The translations under genes were made by a program, and so were the position numbers. DNA of 64,000 nt from Urmitella timonensis. Its GTDB lineage: Bacteria; Actinomycetota; Actinomycetes; Actinomycetales; Actinomycetaceae. The stretch spans positions 1 through 64,000 of the forward strand of contig FQLW01000006.1 of assembly GCA_900120415.1 (NCBI GenBank), in the 5' to 3' direction. The notes under the pieces were generated by a model. It saw only the letters and a list, made by a program, of their open reading frames with translations, was not told the origin of the DNA and did no database searches. Shown one piece after another: positions 54,160-64,000 of this stretch (positions are counted from its first letter, which is position 1; each line of letters begins with the position of its first letter).

Positions 54160-54167
54160 AATTATCC
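54113..54167 (-). terminator. Terminator/attenuator downstream of the ECF transporter genes
   Basis: GGATAATTAT (54167-54158) pairs perfectly with ATAATTATCC (54122-54113) on the minus strand, followed by a run of six T. The long loop holds most of the first part of the small leader frame. It ends the transporter operon or attenuates read-through into the transfer module. Confidence 0.6.
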
Positions 54168-54200
54168 CTCCATTATTTTCCCTCCTAAGTAAATTTATTA

Positions 54201-54809
54201 TTAAATCACTCCTGCTTTTTCAAAATGCTTTTTTAGTATCCTCATAGAAATCAATGCACCAATCAAACTGGTTACAACTGTTAATGCAACCATTGCACCA
54301 TACATTTCCCATGAACCCATAAATCGCAAATATTGTTGCATGGTCTCCTCTGTTAAATGTAAAATTTCTTTTCTTTGTACAAAATATTCACCATGTGAAA
54401 TATACATTGGTAATGTGAATAAAGCAGATTGTAAAGTAGAACCAATTACATACGGTATTATGATTGCTTTCTTGTCTTTATATTTCATTTTAGAAGCTAC
54501 AATTTCTGCAATCAACCATCCTAAAATTGAAAGTCCAACACCAATCCCATTTGCTGCCATAAATCCTGGTAGCACAATAATCGTACCCATGATAAAAAAT
54601 ACTCCTGGTTTTCTTACTTTTGATACCAAAAGCATAAATGCTATCGAAATAAAGAACAGGGTAATTGGTATGTTTGCAACTGTCCCAAAGAGTGTCAGAG
54701 CTGCCAATGCTCCTGTAACAAAGAAAATAAGAAGGGCAACTGCACCAAAAATACCAATAAAAATAAAATCTCTGGAATTTAACTTGTTTGTCTTTTTACT
54801 TGTTTTCAT
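54201..54809 (-). CDS. ECF transporter substrate-binding (S) component, MptD/Trep_Strep type
   Basis: This 202-residue membrane protein has about six spans and the N-terminal SRDFIFIGIFGAVALLIFF typical of the MptD/Trep_Strep family of putative S components. It would recognise the substrate for the EcfT and ATPase proteins encoded just upstream. A Lys-rich N terminus precedes the first span. The substrate is unknown; the operon context suggests a metal complex or siderophore. Confidence 0.75.
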   Translation of the reverse strand: MKTSKKTNKLNSRDFIFIGIFGAVALLIFFVTGALAALTLFGTVANIPITLFFISIAFMLLVSKVRKPGVFFIMGTIIVLPGFMAANGIGVGLSILGWLIAEIVASKMKYKDKKAIIIPYVIGSTLQSALFTLPMYISHGEYFVQRKEILHLTEETMQQYLRFMGSWEMYGAMVALTVVTSLIGALISMRILKKHFEKAGVI

Positions 54810-54832
54810 AATTTCCTCCTAAAAATCATTTA

Positions 54833-55543
54833 TTATTGAAACTGTAAGTAACACAATATACCAACAGCAATAACCGTAAACAAAGCATATCCTGCATCTA
54901 TTTTTGTAAATCTCAATGGATAAATATTTGTCCTATTTTTATAGTTTTCAATTCCTCTAAGAAGCACTGAATTCGATAATTCTTCCGCCACTCGAATACT
55001 TCTAAATAAAATGGGAACAATCATAAACTCTATGGATCTAATGGGATGAATAAAAAATTGAAATCCTGAAGTCTTAATTCCCCTAATCTTTAAGCTATCC
55101 TTTAAATATCCATAATCCTCTTTTAGTGTAGGCATATATCTCAAAACAACTATAAAAGGGATTGCAATTACATTTGGAAATTTCATTGTTTGCATAGCGG
55201 ATACAATATATGCAATGGAAGTTTTTTTCTTCAAAAACACAATCATCATCAATGCAATCGTGAACTTCTGTACAAAATAACTCAACGAAACAATCGCCAA
55301 CGCTACTGTATTGTTTGGTATAAAATGAATAAAAAACATCATTCCGGCAACCATTATATAAATCAAACTATATAAGGCACTTTCACGATAAGCTTTTATA
55401 ATAATCAAGTATATATTGCAAATTATCAGTAAAAAATATGATGAAACCGGTTTGTTTATGACAAGCCCAAGCAGGATAAAGGTAAATACAATTCCGAGAA
55501 CCATTCTTGGGTCTAATCTTTTTTCTTCATTCACCCTCATCAC
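54833..55543 (-). CDS. Energy-coupling factor transmembrane protein (EcfT-like)
   Basis: This 236-residue protein has four to five spans and the coupling-helix motif LKIRGIKTS, with a second Arg-Gly segment LRGIENYKNR. Both are close to the ARG/ARS motifs that let EcfT contact the ATPases. It overlaps the ATPase gene by four bases and precedes the S component by 23. Confidence 0.8.
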   Translation of the reverse strand: MMRVNEEKRLDPRMVLGIVFTFILLGLVINKPVSSYFLLIICNIYLIIIKAYRESALYSLIYIMVAGMMFFIHFIPNNTVALAIVSLSYFVQKFTIALMMIVFLKKKTSIAYIVSAMQTMKFPNVIAIPFIVVLRYMPTLKEDYGYLKDSLKIRGIKTSGFQFFIHPIRSIEFMIVPILFRSIRVAEELSNSVLLRGIENYKNRTNIYPLRFTKIDAGYALFTVIAVGILCYLQFQ

Positions 55544-57009
55544 CTTCCCTTACTTAAAAGTTCCCAAAGGTTTCTTTTAGTTGTCTCGGTTAATTTAAAA
55601 TCCGATTGTACCTTCCCACTTTCAAAATGAATTATTCGATTGCATACCGATAGTAAAAATTCGTAATCATGAGATATTACAAATAATGTTTTATCTTTAT
55701 GAGAAAGTTCCAAAATATTATGAGAAACCAAATCCATTGAATTTTTATCTAAACCACTTGTTGGTTCATCGAAAAAGATAACTTTGCTTTGACTTTCCAT
55801 CGCAGTCGCAATTGTTAATCTTTGTTTTTGCCCTCTGGATAGTGTCATAGGATGTTTATCTTTAAATTCGTAAATTCCAAACTTTGACAGAATATCATTT
55901 TTTTCGATTTCCGTAAGTTTTATTTCAGATTTCCCAATATCAAGTTCTTCCGCTGCACTACTTGCGAAAAGCTGAAAGTCGGAATCCTGCATGACAAAAT
56001 ATACTTTTCCAAATCTTTTTTTGTAATAGCATTTCTCCCCTTGTATAAAAACAGATCCTTCTTTTTCTTTTAATAGTCCTGTACAAATTCTCGCAAAGGT
56101 TGTCTTTCCAACTCCATTTTCTCCTACAATACCGATCACTTCATTTCCGAACGCCTTTATAGAAATTCCATTTAAGAGACAATCTTTTTCATCTTTAGAA
56201 TGAGAATAAGATAAATTTTTCACTTCCAATATCGGAGATTCTTTTTCATTTGAGACATTGTGATTCACCACATTTAAATTATTTAAATATAATTTTCTGA
56301 CATCGGGATGATGATTCTGCATATCAAGGAGGTTTCCCTTTGTATATTCACTTTCAATTTTCCCATCATGAAGCACTATTATTCGATCCAATAACTCTGA
56401 AAGATAAAACAATCTATGTTCCAACACTAATACAGTTTTGCCATTCGCTTTAAGTTCTTTCAAAATCTCTTTTAACTCGAAAATAGCTTCTATATCCAAA
56501 TTTGCTGTAGGCTCATCAAACAGATAAACATCAGGTTCCATAGCATAGCAAGAAGCAATTGCCACCTTCTGCTTTTCTCCACTGGATAATTTAAAAATAC
56601 TTTTTTCTTTTAGAGATTCTATTCCAAAAGCTTTCAAGCTGTTCTCTACACGAATTTTTATTTCTTCTTTGTTCAAGCACATATTGCTTAAACCAAAAGC
56701 AATTTCATTAAAAGGTTGCATCATAAAAAATTGACTTCTTGGATCTTGAAAAACAGTACCTACTTTTTTTCCTATCTGTGAAAGTTCCAAATACTCAATG
56801 TTTTTTCCGTCAATATATGCTTCGCCAGTCAAAGTTCCTTCGTAGTTATGAAACACAAGTCCATTTATCACTGACCCAAGCGTGGTTTTTCCGCTACCAC
56901 TTCTCCCTGTAATAACAACAAACTCTCCTTTTTCTATATCTAAGTTAATACCATCAAGTATTTTTTCATTAGAGCTTGTAGTATATGAAATATTTTTTAA
57001 ACAAATCAT
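55540..57009 (-). CDS. Energy-coupling factor ATPase with two ABC domains
   Basis: This 489-residue protein holds two ATPase domains, replacing the usual EcfA1/EcfA2 pair. Domain 1 has GRSGSGKTT, LSSGEKQK and LFDEPTANLD; domain 2 has GENGVGKTT, LSRGQKQR and FFDEPTSGLD. Both sets of motifs look intact. It would energise the EcfT/S-component module encoded next. The gene starts two bases after the second half-transporter gene. Confidence 0.85.
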   Translation of the reverse strand: MICLKNISYTTSSNEKILDGINLDIEKGEFVVITGRSGSGKTTLGSVINGLVFHNYEGTLTGEAYIDGKNIEYLELSQIGKKVGTVFQDPRSQFFMMQPFNEIAFGLSNMCLNKEEIKIRVENSLKAFGIESLKEKSIFKLSSGEKQKVAIASCYAMEPDVYLFDEPTANLDIEAIFELKEILKELKANGKTVLVLEHRLFYLSELLDRIIVLHDGKIESEYTKGNLLDMQNHHPDVRKLYLNNLNVVNHNVSNEKESPILEVKNLSYSHSKDEKDCLLNGISIKAFGNEVIGIVGENGVGKTTFARICTGLLKEKEGSVFIQGEKCYYKKRFGKVYFVMQDSDFQLFASSAAEELDIGKSEIKLTEIEKNDILSKFGIYEFKDKHPMTLSRGQKQRLTIATAMESQSKVIFFDEPTSGLDKNSMDLVSHNILELSHKDKTLFVISHDYEFLLSVCNRIIHFESGKVQSDFKLTETTKRNLWELLSKGR

Positions 57010-57011
57010 GG

Positions 57012-58721
57012 TTATACCTCATACTGAGCTTTCCATAATTTTGTGTAGTAACCATTTTTTGCAAGAAGTTCCCCATGCTTTCCTTTTTCAAGTAAATTAC
57101 CTTTTTGAAATACGAGAATTTGGTCAGCTTTTTGAATGGTTTTTAAATGATGAGCCACTACAAGTACAGTTCTATTCTTTGCAAGTTCTGTAATAGCATC
57201 TTGTATCAAAGATTCATTTACAGGATCAACATTACTTGTCATTTCATCAAGAATTAAAATAGGTGCATCCTTTAGAAAGGCTCTTGCAATAGATATTCTT
57301 TGTCTTTGTCCACCTGAAAGAAGCCCACCATTTTCTCCAATATCAGTTTCATAACCTTTTGGTAAACTCATAATGAAATCATGTATCCTTGCCTTCTTTG
57401 CAGCTGTAATAATTTCCTTTTTTGTAGCTCCTTTTTTACCTACCTTGATGTTTTCTTCAATTGTATTATCAAACAACTGAACATTCTGCATAACAATGCT
57501 GATACGATCTAAAAGCTCATCATAAGGAATATCCCTTATATCAGTTCCTCCGAGTGTAATTTTTCCTTTATGCACATCATAAAATCTTAAAAGCAAGTTG
57601 GTTATAGTAGTCTTTCCACTACCTGATTCTCCAACTAAGGCTGTCATTGTTTTTTCAGCAATAGAAAAGCTCAATTTTTCCATTTTAAATTCATCTTTTT
57701 CATAGGAAAAATCTATGTTCTCAAAAGCTATATCATTATCTTTCGGAACAATTCCATTCACTTTATCCGGGATTACATCTGCATATAAAATTCTTGAAAG
57801 TCTTTCGTAACTATCTACCGCCGAAACATAGTACATATAGTGTTGTTCCATAGAAGCGAACGGCTTATAAAACTCTTTTGAAATTACCGCAAAGATAATA
57901 AAATTAAGTACATCAAGATTTCCCTTTACAACAAATATTGTTCCTGCAATTAAAAGAACCAAATATCCAATATCCAGTAAAAACCCAAATATAGATAATT
58001 GTTTTGCCTTAAATCTTGAAGCTGCTTTGCTTGTTTCTCCAAACTTCTTTATTTTATTCATAAGCTCATTATCCAAGCTCTTATTGTTTGAAAAACTCTT
58101 TAATACAGGTATTCCTCTCACATATTCAACAAATAGGCTAACCATATCAAGAAGTGCTGAGTTATTCTGATTCTCTATTTTTTCAGATTGCTTAATTGTC
58201 AGATATAAAAAGATAAGTGCAATCGGGACAGATACAGCCATTAGAATAGCAAGTTTTAAATCAATACTTGCAAGACCAATAAATACGACTGCACCTATCA
58301 AAAAATCACCAAACATTCTTGACCACATATGTCCTACAACAAGGGACATATTATCAACATCTTTGTGTAAAATTGTATTTATTTCCCCAAGTCGTTCATT
58401 GGTATAAAATCCCAAACTGAATTTCTTTAATTTGATAATCATGCGTTCTCTTATTTGCTGAACAATATCAAAACCTGCACTATGCTTTTTCATATCCGCA
58501 ACCATGTTACAAATACCTTTGAAGACTACAAGTAATCCAATCGAAATAAAATATTTATATAGGCTTGCTAAGCTCGTTCCATCAAAGATTTGGAACAGTA
58601 TAGAAAATACGATAACAATCATGGCTATGGAGCTTAGTCCATAAAGGGCAAAGAATACACTTGATATAATCAAATCTCTCTTGCCGGTTTTTGTAAGTAG
58701 TTTTAACATTTCTCTAAACAT
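57012..58721 (-). CDS. ABC half-transporter (membrane domain plus ATPase), second of a pair
   Basis: This 569-residue protein has a six-span membrane domain (about 1-310) and an ATPase (about 330-569) with GESGSGKTT, the signature LSGGQRQRISIA and LILDEMTSNVD. In Walker B the usual Pro is Met (DEM rather than DEP/DEA). It overlaps the upstream half-transporter by eight bases and probably forms a heterodimer with it. Paired half-transporters of the YbtPQ/IrtAB kind, next to ECF genes, occur in siderophore-uptake loci, so iron-complex import is a candidate role; drug or peptide export is the alternative. Confidence 0.82.
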   Translation of the reverse strand: MFREMLKLLTKTGKRDLIISSVFFALYGLSSIAMIVIVFSILFQIFDGTSLASLYKYFISIGLLVVFKGICNMVADMKKHSAGFDIVQQIRERMIIKLKKFSLGFYTNERLGEINTILHKDVDNMSLVVGHMWSRMFGDFLIGAVVFIGLASIDLKLAILMAVSVPIALIFLYLTIKQSEKIENQNNSALLDMVSLFVEYVRGIPVLKSFSNNKSLDNELMNKIKKFGETSKAASRFKAKQLSIFGFLLDIGYLVLLIAGTIFVVKGNLDVLNFIIFAVISKEFYKPFASMEQHYMYYVSAVDSYERLSRILYADVIPDKVNGIVPKDNDIAFENIDFSYEKDEFKMEKLSFSIAEKTMTALVGESGSGKTTITNLLLRFYDVHKGKITLGGTDIRDIPYDELLDRISIVMQNVQLFDNTIEENIKVGKKGATKKEIITAAKKARIHDFIMSLPKGYETDIGENGGLLSGGQRQRISIARAFLKDAPILILDEMTSNVDPVNESLIQDAITELAKNRTVLVVAHHLKTIQKADQILVFQKGNLLEKGKHGELLAKNGYYTKLWKAQYEV

Positions 58722-60453
58722 TTTCTGTTACCACCTCTTTCAAATTCCATCTATCTACCTTGTTCTGTGCTTCAACCATATCCTTATAAAAATCACATCT
58801 TTTCATCAGCTCTTCATGGCTTCCTGCATCAAGAACAACACCCTTATCCATAACTATAATTTGGTCTGAATCTCTAATCGTATTTAGATGATGAGCAATT
58901 GTAATGATAGTTTTATCCTGACTTAAATCATCAATCGCTTCACCGATTAGTCTTTCATTTTCACTATCAACAGCTGCCATTGCCTCATCTAATATTAAAA
59001 TCGGTGCATTTTTAAGTATCATTCTCGCAATTGATATTCTTTGTTTTTCTCCACCGGATAACTTAACTCCCATTTCACCTACTCGTGTTTCATATCCATT
59101 TGGCAACGCTGAAATAAAATCATGGCATCTTGCTTTTTTAGCTGCTTCTATGACTTCTTCTTTTGTTGCATTTAGTTTTCCGATTGCTATATTTTCAAAA
59201 ATGCTTAAATCAAAAAGGATAACCTCCTGTTGCACACTACCAATCAGCATTGATATATTTTCTTGACTATATTCTTTTATGTCTTTTCCATTTATCAGTA
59301 TTTGTCCTTCATCTGCATCCCAAAATCCCATAAGCAAATTAGATACAGTACTTTTCCCACAACCACTTGCTCCTACAAAGGCGTTCAAACTATTTTTCTT
59401 AAAATTCAAATTGATATTTTTAAGCTCAAAGCTATCTTTTCCGTATGCAAAATTCACATCTTTAAATTCTATATTTCCAAATTCTAAACCTTGTTCTGTC
59501 TTTTTCTTTGGAAGCGGAACTGTTAAAACTTTTCCAATCGCCTTTAGTGCTTCCTTAAACACAATAGAAAAATGTTGCAATGTAGCCGTCTTACTTATAG
59601 ATGCAGTAAAAGCAGACGATAAAATAATGGCAAGTATAAAATTAGGGGTTGTAATATTTCCATAGTAAAGAAATATACTTCCCAAAATCATGACAATAAC
59701 TACTCCAATTTCCATAAATATGTCAATGAGTCCCATTGGAATTGTAATTGCTCCCATGCTCTTTTTAACCCAGTAAATATATTCTCTTGCCGTTTTTAAT
59801 GTTCTTTCACTAATCTCCTCTTCTTTAGCAAAAGCCTTAATCACAGAAATATTTTTTACATATTCCATTAGCTCTTCTCTCATCTTATTTTCATGGTTAA
59901 AGTAAATAGCAAAGTTTTTATCCATTGTTTTCTGTGAAAGAACTTTTACCAAATACATGAGTGGAACTCCAGCAATCATTCCAAGAGCAAGACGCCAATC
60001 AACAAAAATCATAGCTACAAAAATAATGGTAGGCAGAAGTGTAACTGCCATTATTTCAGGAAGACCATGGGCAAGGTATACTTCCACTTGCTCTACATCA
60101 TGTTGAACAATGTTGGTAAGCTCTCCTGTATTATGTTCTTTAAAGAATCCCAAACTTAGTTTTTTCAGATGACCGATAATATCTAACCTAAGTTCTGTTA
60201 ATTTTTCGTATGCTTTCTCATGGGCAACCTTTGTTGCAAAATAATAAAACACTCCTTTTAATACAAACGATATAAAGATTCCCAAGAATATATACTTTAA
60301 ATTACCTTCGTTAATATTGTTTGTGATTAAAGAACTAATCAAATATACAAGTAAGATTTGTGGTATCAAATCAAATACTATTTTTAAAGCAAGAAGTGAA
60401 TTGGATAAACTATTTTTCCCAATCACTTTTTTCCTTAATTCTTTTTCCGGCAT
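58714..60453 (-). CDS. ABC half-transporter (membrane domain plus ATPase), first of a pair
   Basis: This 579-residue protein has a six-span membrane domain (about 15-310) and an ATPase domain with GASGCGKST, the signature LSGGEKQRISIA and LILDEAMAAVD. The start at 60453 has AAGGAGAG seven bases upstream; a TTG six codons earlier is rejected. It is the first gene of the cargo operon and follows a TetR-type operator. It is expected to pair with the next gene product. Confidence 0.82.
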   Translation of the reverse strand: MPEKELRKKVIGKNSLSNSLLALKIVFDLIPQILLVYLISSLITNNINEGNLKYIFLGIFISFVLKGVFYYFATKVAHEKAYEKLTELRLDIIGHLKKLSLGFFKEHNTGELTNIVQHDVEQVEVYLAHGLPEIMAVTLLPTIIFVAMIFVDWRLALGMIAGVPLMYLVKVLSQKTMDKNFAIYFNHENKMREELMEYVKNISVIKAFAKEEEISERTLKTAREYIYWVKKSMGAITIPMGLIDIFMEIGVVIVMILGSIFLYYGNITTPNFILAIILSSAFTASISKTATLQHFSIVFKEALKAIGKVLTVPLPKKKTEQGLEFGNIEFKDVNFAYGKDSFELKNINLNFKKNSLNAFVGASGCGKSTVSNLLMGFWDADEGQILINGKDIKEYSQENISMLIGSVQQEVILFDLSIFENIAIGKLNATKEEVIEAAKKARCHDFISALPNGYETRVGEMGVKLSGGEKQRISIARMILKNAPILILDEAMAAVDSENERLIGEAIDDLSQDKTIITIAHHLNTIRDSDQIIVMDKGVVLDAGSHEELMKRCDFYKDMVEAQNKVDRWNLKEVVTENV

Positions 60454-60479
60454 GAACAACTCTCCTTTCAAAATTGAAT

Positions 60480-60503
60480 AATATTGAATTTTAATTCAGT
60501 ATT
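60480..60503. promoter_or_regulatory. TetR operator at the cargo operon
   Basis: AATATTGAATT, two bases, AATTCAGTATT forms a near-perfect palindrome, about 30 bases upstream of the first half-transporter start. The same half-site occurs twice at the TetR promoter. Confidence 0.65.
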
Positions 60504-60516
60504 AAGGTTTAAAGTA

Positions 60517-60541
60517 AGACTTTGCTAATTACGCAAAGTCT
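60517..60541. terminator. Hairpin between the TetR gene and the cargo operon
   Basis: AGACTTTGC (60517-60525) pairs with GCAAAGTCT (60533-60541) around a seven-base loop. It has six T on the plus-strand side and a weaker T-rich stretch on the minus side. It probably ends the TetR transcript. Confidence 0.5.
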
Positions 60542-60556
60542 ATTTTTTAGTGCTGA

Positions 60557-61129
60557 TTATAGGGATTCCACTCCCTTGTAATAACACCTTGCAATAAGTT
60601 TTAGCATATCTTTTGCCCACTTTTCACTTTGATAGTGCCTTGCTATTTCAAGAAGCCCCTCTGTAAAGTTACTGGCTAAAATATGGGCAAGCATTGGATC
60701 ATATTCTTTTTCTGATTGTCTTTTTAGGCTCACTTCAATATGAATCTGCATTTGCGATATGAGTTTTTGTTTTGCTTCTTTATGCTTTGTACCTGAGCTT
60801 TTATCCATTAAAATAATTAACTTCTTACGCTCTTTTAAAAGCTCGTGAATATATTTTTCTCCAACCTCATCAAACCTTTCAGAAGCAGAACCTTTTTCCA
60901 AGGATTCTTCCTCATTAAAAGCTGACTCGAAGTTTATATAAACAGAACTTACTACTACATCAAACAAAACTTCCTTATTTTTAAAATAGGTATAAATTAG
61001 TGCCACAGGAATATCTGCTTCTTTTGCAATTTCTGTTAATTTAGCACCTCTATAATCATTTTTATAAAATACTTTTTCTGCTGCATCAAGTATCCTATTT
61101 CTAACTTCTTCTTTCAATACTTGTGCCAT
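60557..61129 (-). CDS. TetR-family regulator of the cargo transporter operon
   Basis: This 190-residue regulator has an N-terminal helix-turn-helix (about 8-55; RILDAAEKVFYKNDYRGAKLTEIA, then VALIYTYFKNKEVLF) and a helical ligand-binding C-terminal domain. A consensus promoter precedes it (61169-61197) with AATACTGAAT half-sites inside and after it. The same motif precedes the transporter genes, so it is probably an autorepressor that also holds the cargo operon off. Confidence 0.87.
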   Translation of the reverse strand: MAQVLKEEVRNRILDAAEKVFYKNDYRGAKLTEIAKEADIPVALIYTYFKNKEVLFDVVVSSVYINFESAFNEEESLEKGSASERFDEVGEKYIHELLKERKKLIILMDKSSGTKHKEAKQKLISQMQIHIEVSLKRQSEKEYDPMLAHILASNFTEGLLEIARHYQSEKWAKDMLKLIARCYYKGVESL

Positions 61130-61149
61130 ATCACACCTCTTTCTATTCC

Positions 61150-61191
61150 AATACTGAATATATATTTAATAATAAATCATAATTCAGTATT
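61150..61191. promoter_or_regulatory. Paired TetR half-sites at the TetR promoter
   Basis: AATACTGAAT (61150-61159) and ATTCAGTATT (61182-61191) are exact inverted copies with a 22-base gap. One lies within the promoter spacer and the other downstream of the -10 box. Confidence 0.6.
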
Positions 61192-61197
61192 TGTCAA
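61169..61197 (-). promoter_or_regulatory. Consensus promoter of the TetR gene
   Basis: TTGACA (61197-61192), a 17-base spacer and TATTAT (61174-61169) on the minus strand form a near-ideal sigma-70 promoter. It sits right at the end of the recombinase gene (stop at 61205), so the regulator is transcribed separately. Confidence 0.7.
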
Positions 61198-61204
61198 GAT
61201 AGAT

Positions 61205-63067
<1,863 letters not shown>

Positions 63068-63082
63068 TCAATAAAAAAAGAA

Positions 63083-64000
63083 TTAAGAAGTACATATTTC
63101 ACTAAAATAGTGATTAAGTGTTCTCCTTAATTCTATTACTCCGGTGAGATTATCGTATTTAACCATATCTTGACCTAGAGTTACTTCCAGTTTTTTAAGG
63201 TTGTTCTCTAGAGAGTTAAATAGCTTTTCAAATGCATCAATTACACTTTTGACGTATTCCATTGCGTCAGCGATAACTCTTTGGAATATCAGAGCGTTAC
63301 GGTATTCACCGATATTGTTTAAATAAGTGGACAGCGCTGTGGCGATTGCTTGCTGTTCGGCGCTGGGTTTGCGAGTGATACGTTGAGCTATGCTCTTTTT
63401 ACGCATCGCAAAATCAGCGGCAGTTTCAACTTTGTCGTCGGTAGAGGGATCGTCAAAGTTATTCCGTTCAAATTCATCAAAGAATTTGATTAACCCTTCT
63501 TCTCCTTCTAATTCACGATTAGTTTTCTTTTGCAACAGTTCAAGCTTTTTGAGAACTTGATAGAGGAAATATCGACAGGATACCGGGTGCATAAAGCTCT
63601 TTTTAACCGGTTCAAGCATATAGCTTTCAAGCCTATTAGGAAGAGAATTACCGGCTACGATTTCATCCTCATCTGCTTTGAACAGGGTATAACCAATAAC
63701 ACCTGCTTGCTCTTCAGCCTCATTCTCAGTAATGATTTTCAACTTTTCCAGATCATTAAAGACCATGGCGTATTCTTCGCCATCAGTTTTTTCTTGCAAC
63801 TCTATGATGGCTGAACGTAAATCATCTTCACGGGTATCAGCAATCCGACTGGGATCGGGAGCGAAAATATAACTGTTCAAAGCATTTATATAGGCATCCC
63901 ACTGATTGCCAAGATTAGTTACCCCATCCTCGGAAAAGACTAAGGTTTGATTCTTAACTGACTTAGCGAAAGGATCTTTTTGTTTCGCCAAACTGTCGAT
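63083..64000 (-). pseudogene. 5' fragment of the large gene split by the mobile element (open at window edge)
   Basis: The frame is open to the last base of the window (IDSLAKQKDP...), so the true start is further right. Residues are polar and helical (for example HPVSCRYFLYQVLKKLELLQ and a coiled segment FEKLFNSLENNLKKLEVTLG). The last host codons are GAA ATA TGT, and the stop TAA at 63083-63085 comes from element sequence, so about three residues are element-encoded. Joined at TAC to the 48557-47083 fragment the frame is continuous. The product may survive as a truncated protein but lacks about 490 C-terminal residues. Confidence 0.6.

Noticed and set aside
54201-61129. Element cargo as an antibiotic-resistance module
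   Set aside because: No recognisable resistance enzyme or ribosomal protection gene; the ECF genes point to uptake, so resistance is not supported.

Overview
The window looks like an actinobacterial chromosome of moderate G+C, probably Actinomycetaceae (a Varibaculum, Actinotignum, Mobiluncus or Winkia type of host; this is inference from gene content, anchored surface glycosidases and codon use). It is cut by a clearly foreign, A+T-rich mobile element of Firmicutes type. No tRNA, rRNA or CRISPR array is visible.

Region 1 (1-11.3 kb) handles sialic acid. On the minus strand is a dipeptide-type ABC importer (binding protein 6190-4595, permease, permease-ATPase fusion, ATPase) with the architecture of the SatABCD/SiaEFGI sialic acid transporters. 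Divergent from it is a GntR/FadR-type regulator. Then come an alpha/beta hydrolase and a plus-strand nanA-nanK-nanE operon. A TGTCAGACA-like operator lies just downstream of the -10 box of both the regulator promoter and the nanA promoter, so one regulator probably controls uptake and catabolism.

Region 2 (11.3-33.7 kb) holds four very large, secreted, wall-anchored, multidomain glycosidases on the minus strand: a GH101 endo-alpha-N-acetylgalactosaminidase, a GH33 sialidase fused to GH20, a GH20 fused to a GH35 beta-galactosidase, and a GH20 hexosaminidase. Together they would desialylate and dismantle mucin-type or similar host glycans at the cell surface and feed region 1. Region 3 (34-38.3 kb) has two esterase-like hydrolases, a sugar-porter MFS transporter and a divergent GntR/UTRA regulator; it may handle acylated sugars.

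Region 4 (38.3-48.6 kb, continuing at 63.1-64 kb) starts with a lipoprotein plus small secreted protein. It then has an unusual minus-strand operon of poorly known genes: a large gene (split), a 745-residue membrane protein, a 1261-residue membrane protein with a degenerate helicase-like layout, and a DA1-like zinc peptidase. This is the best candidate for an undescribed system.

Region 5 (about 48,555-63,090) is an integrative and mobilizable element inserted in the first gene of that operon. Rejoining the flanks at a shared TAC restores one reading frame. The element carries a large serine recombinase, TnpW, a MobA/MobL relaxase with an RSF1010-like oriT, a replisome organiser, a sigma-like factor, and cargo made of a TetR regulator with two ABC half-transporters and an ECF-type transporter. 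The TetR promoter and the cargo promoter share an AATACTGAATT operator.
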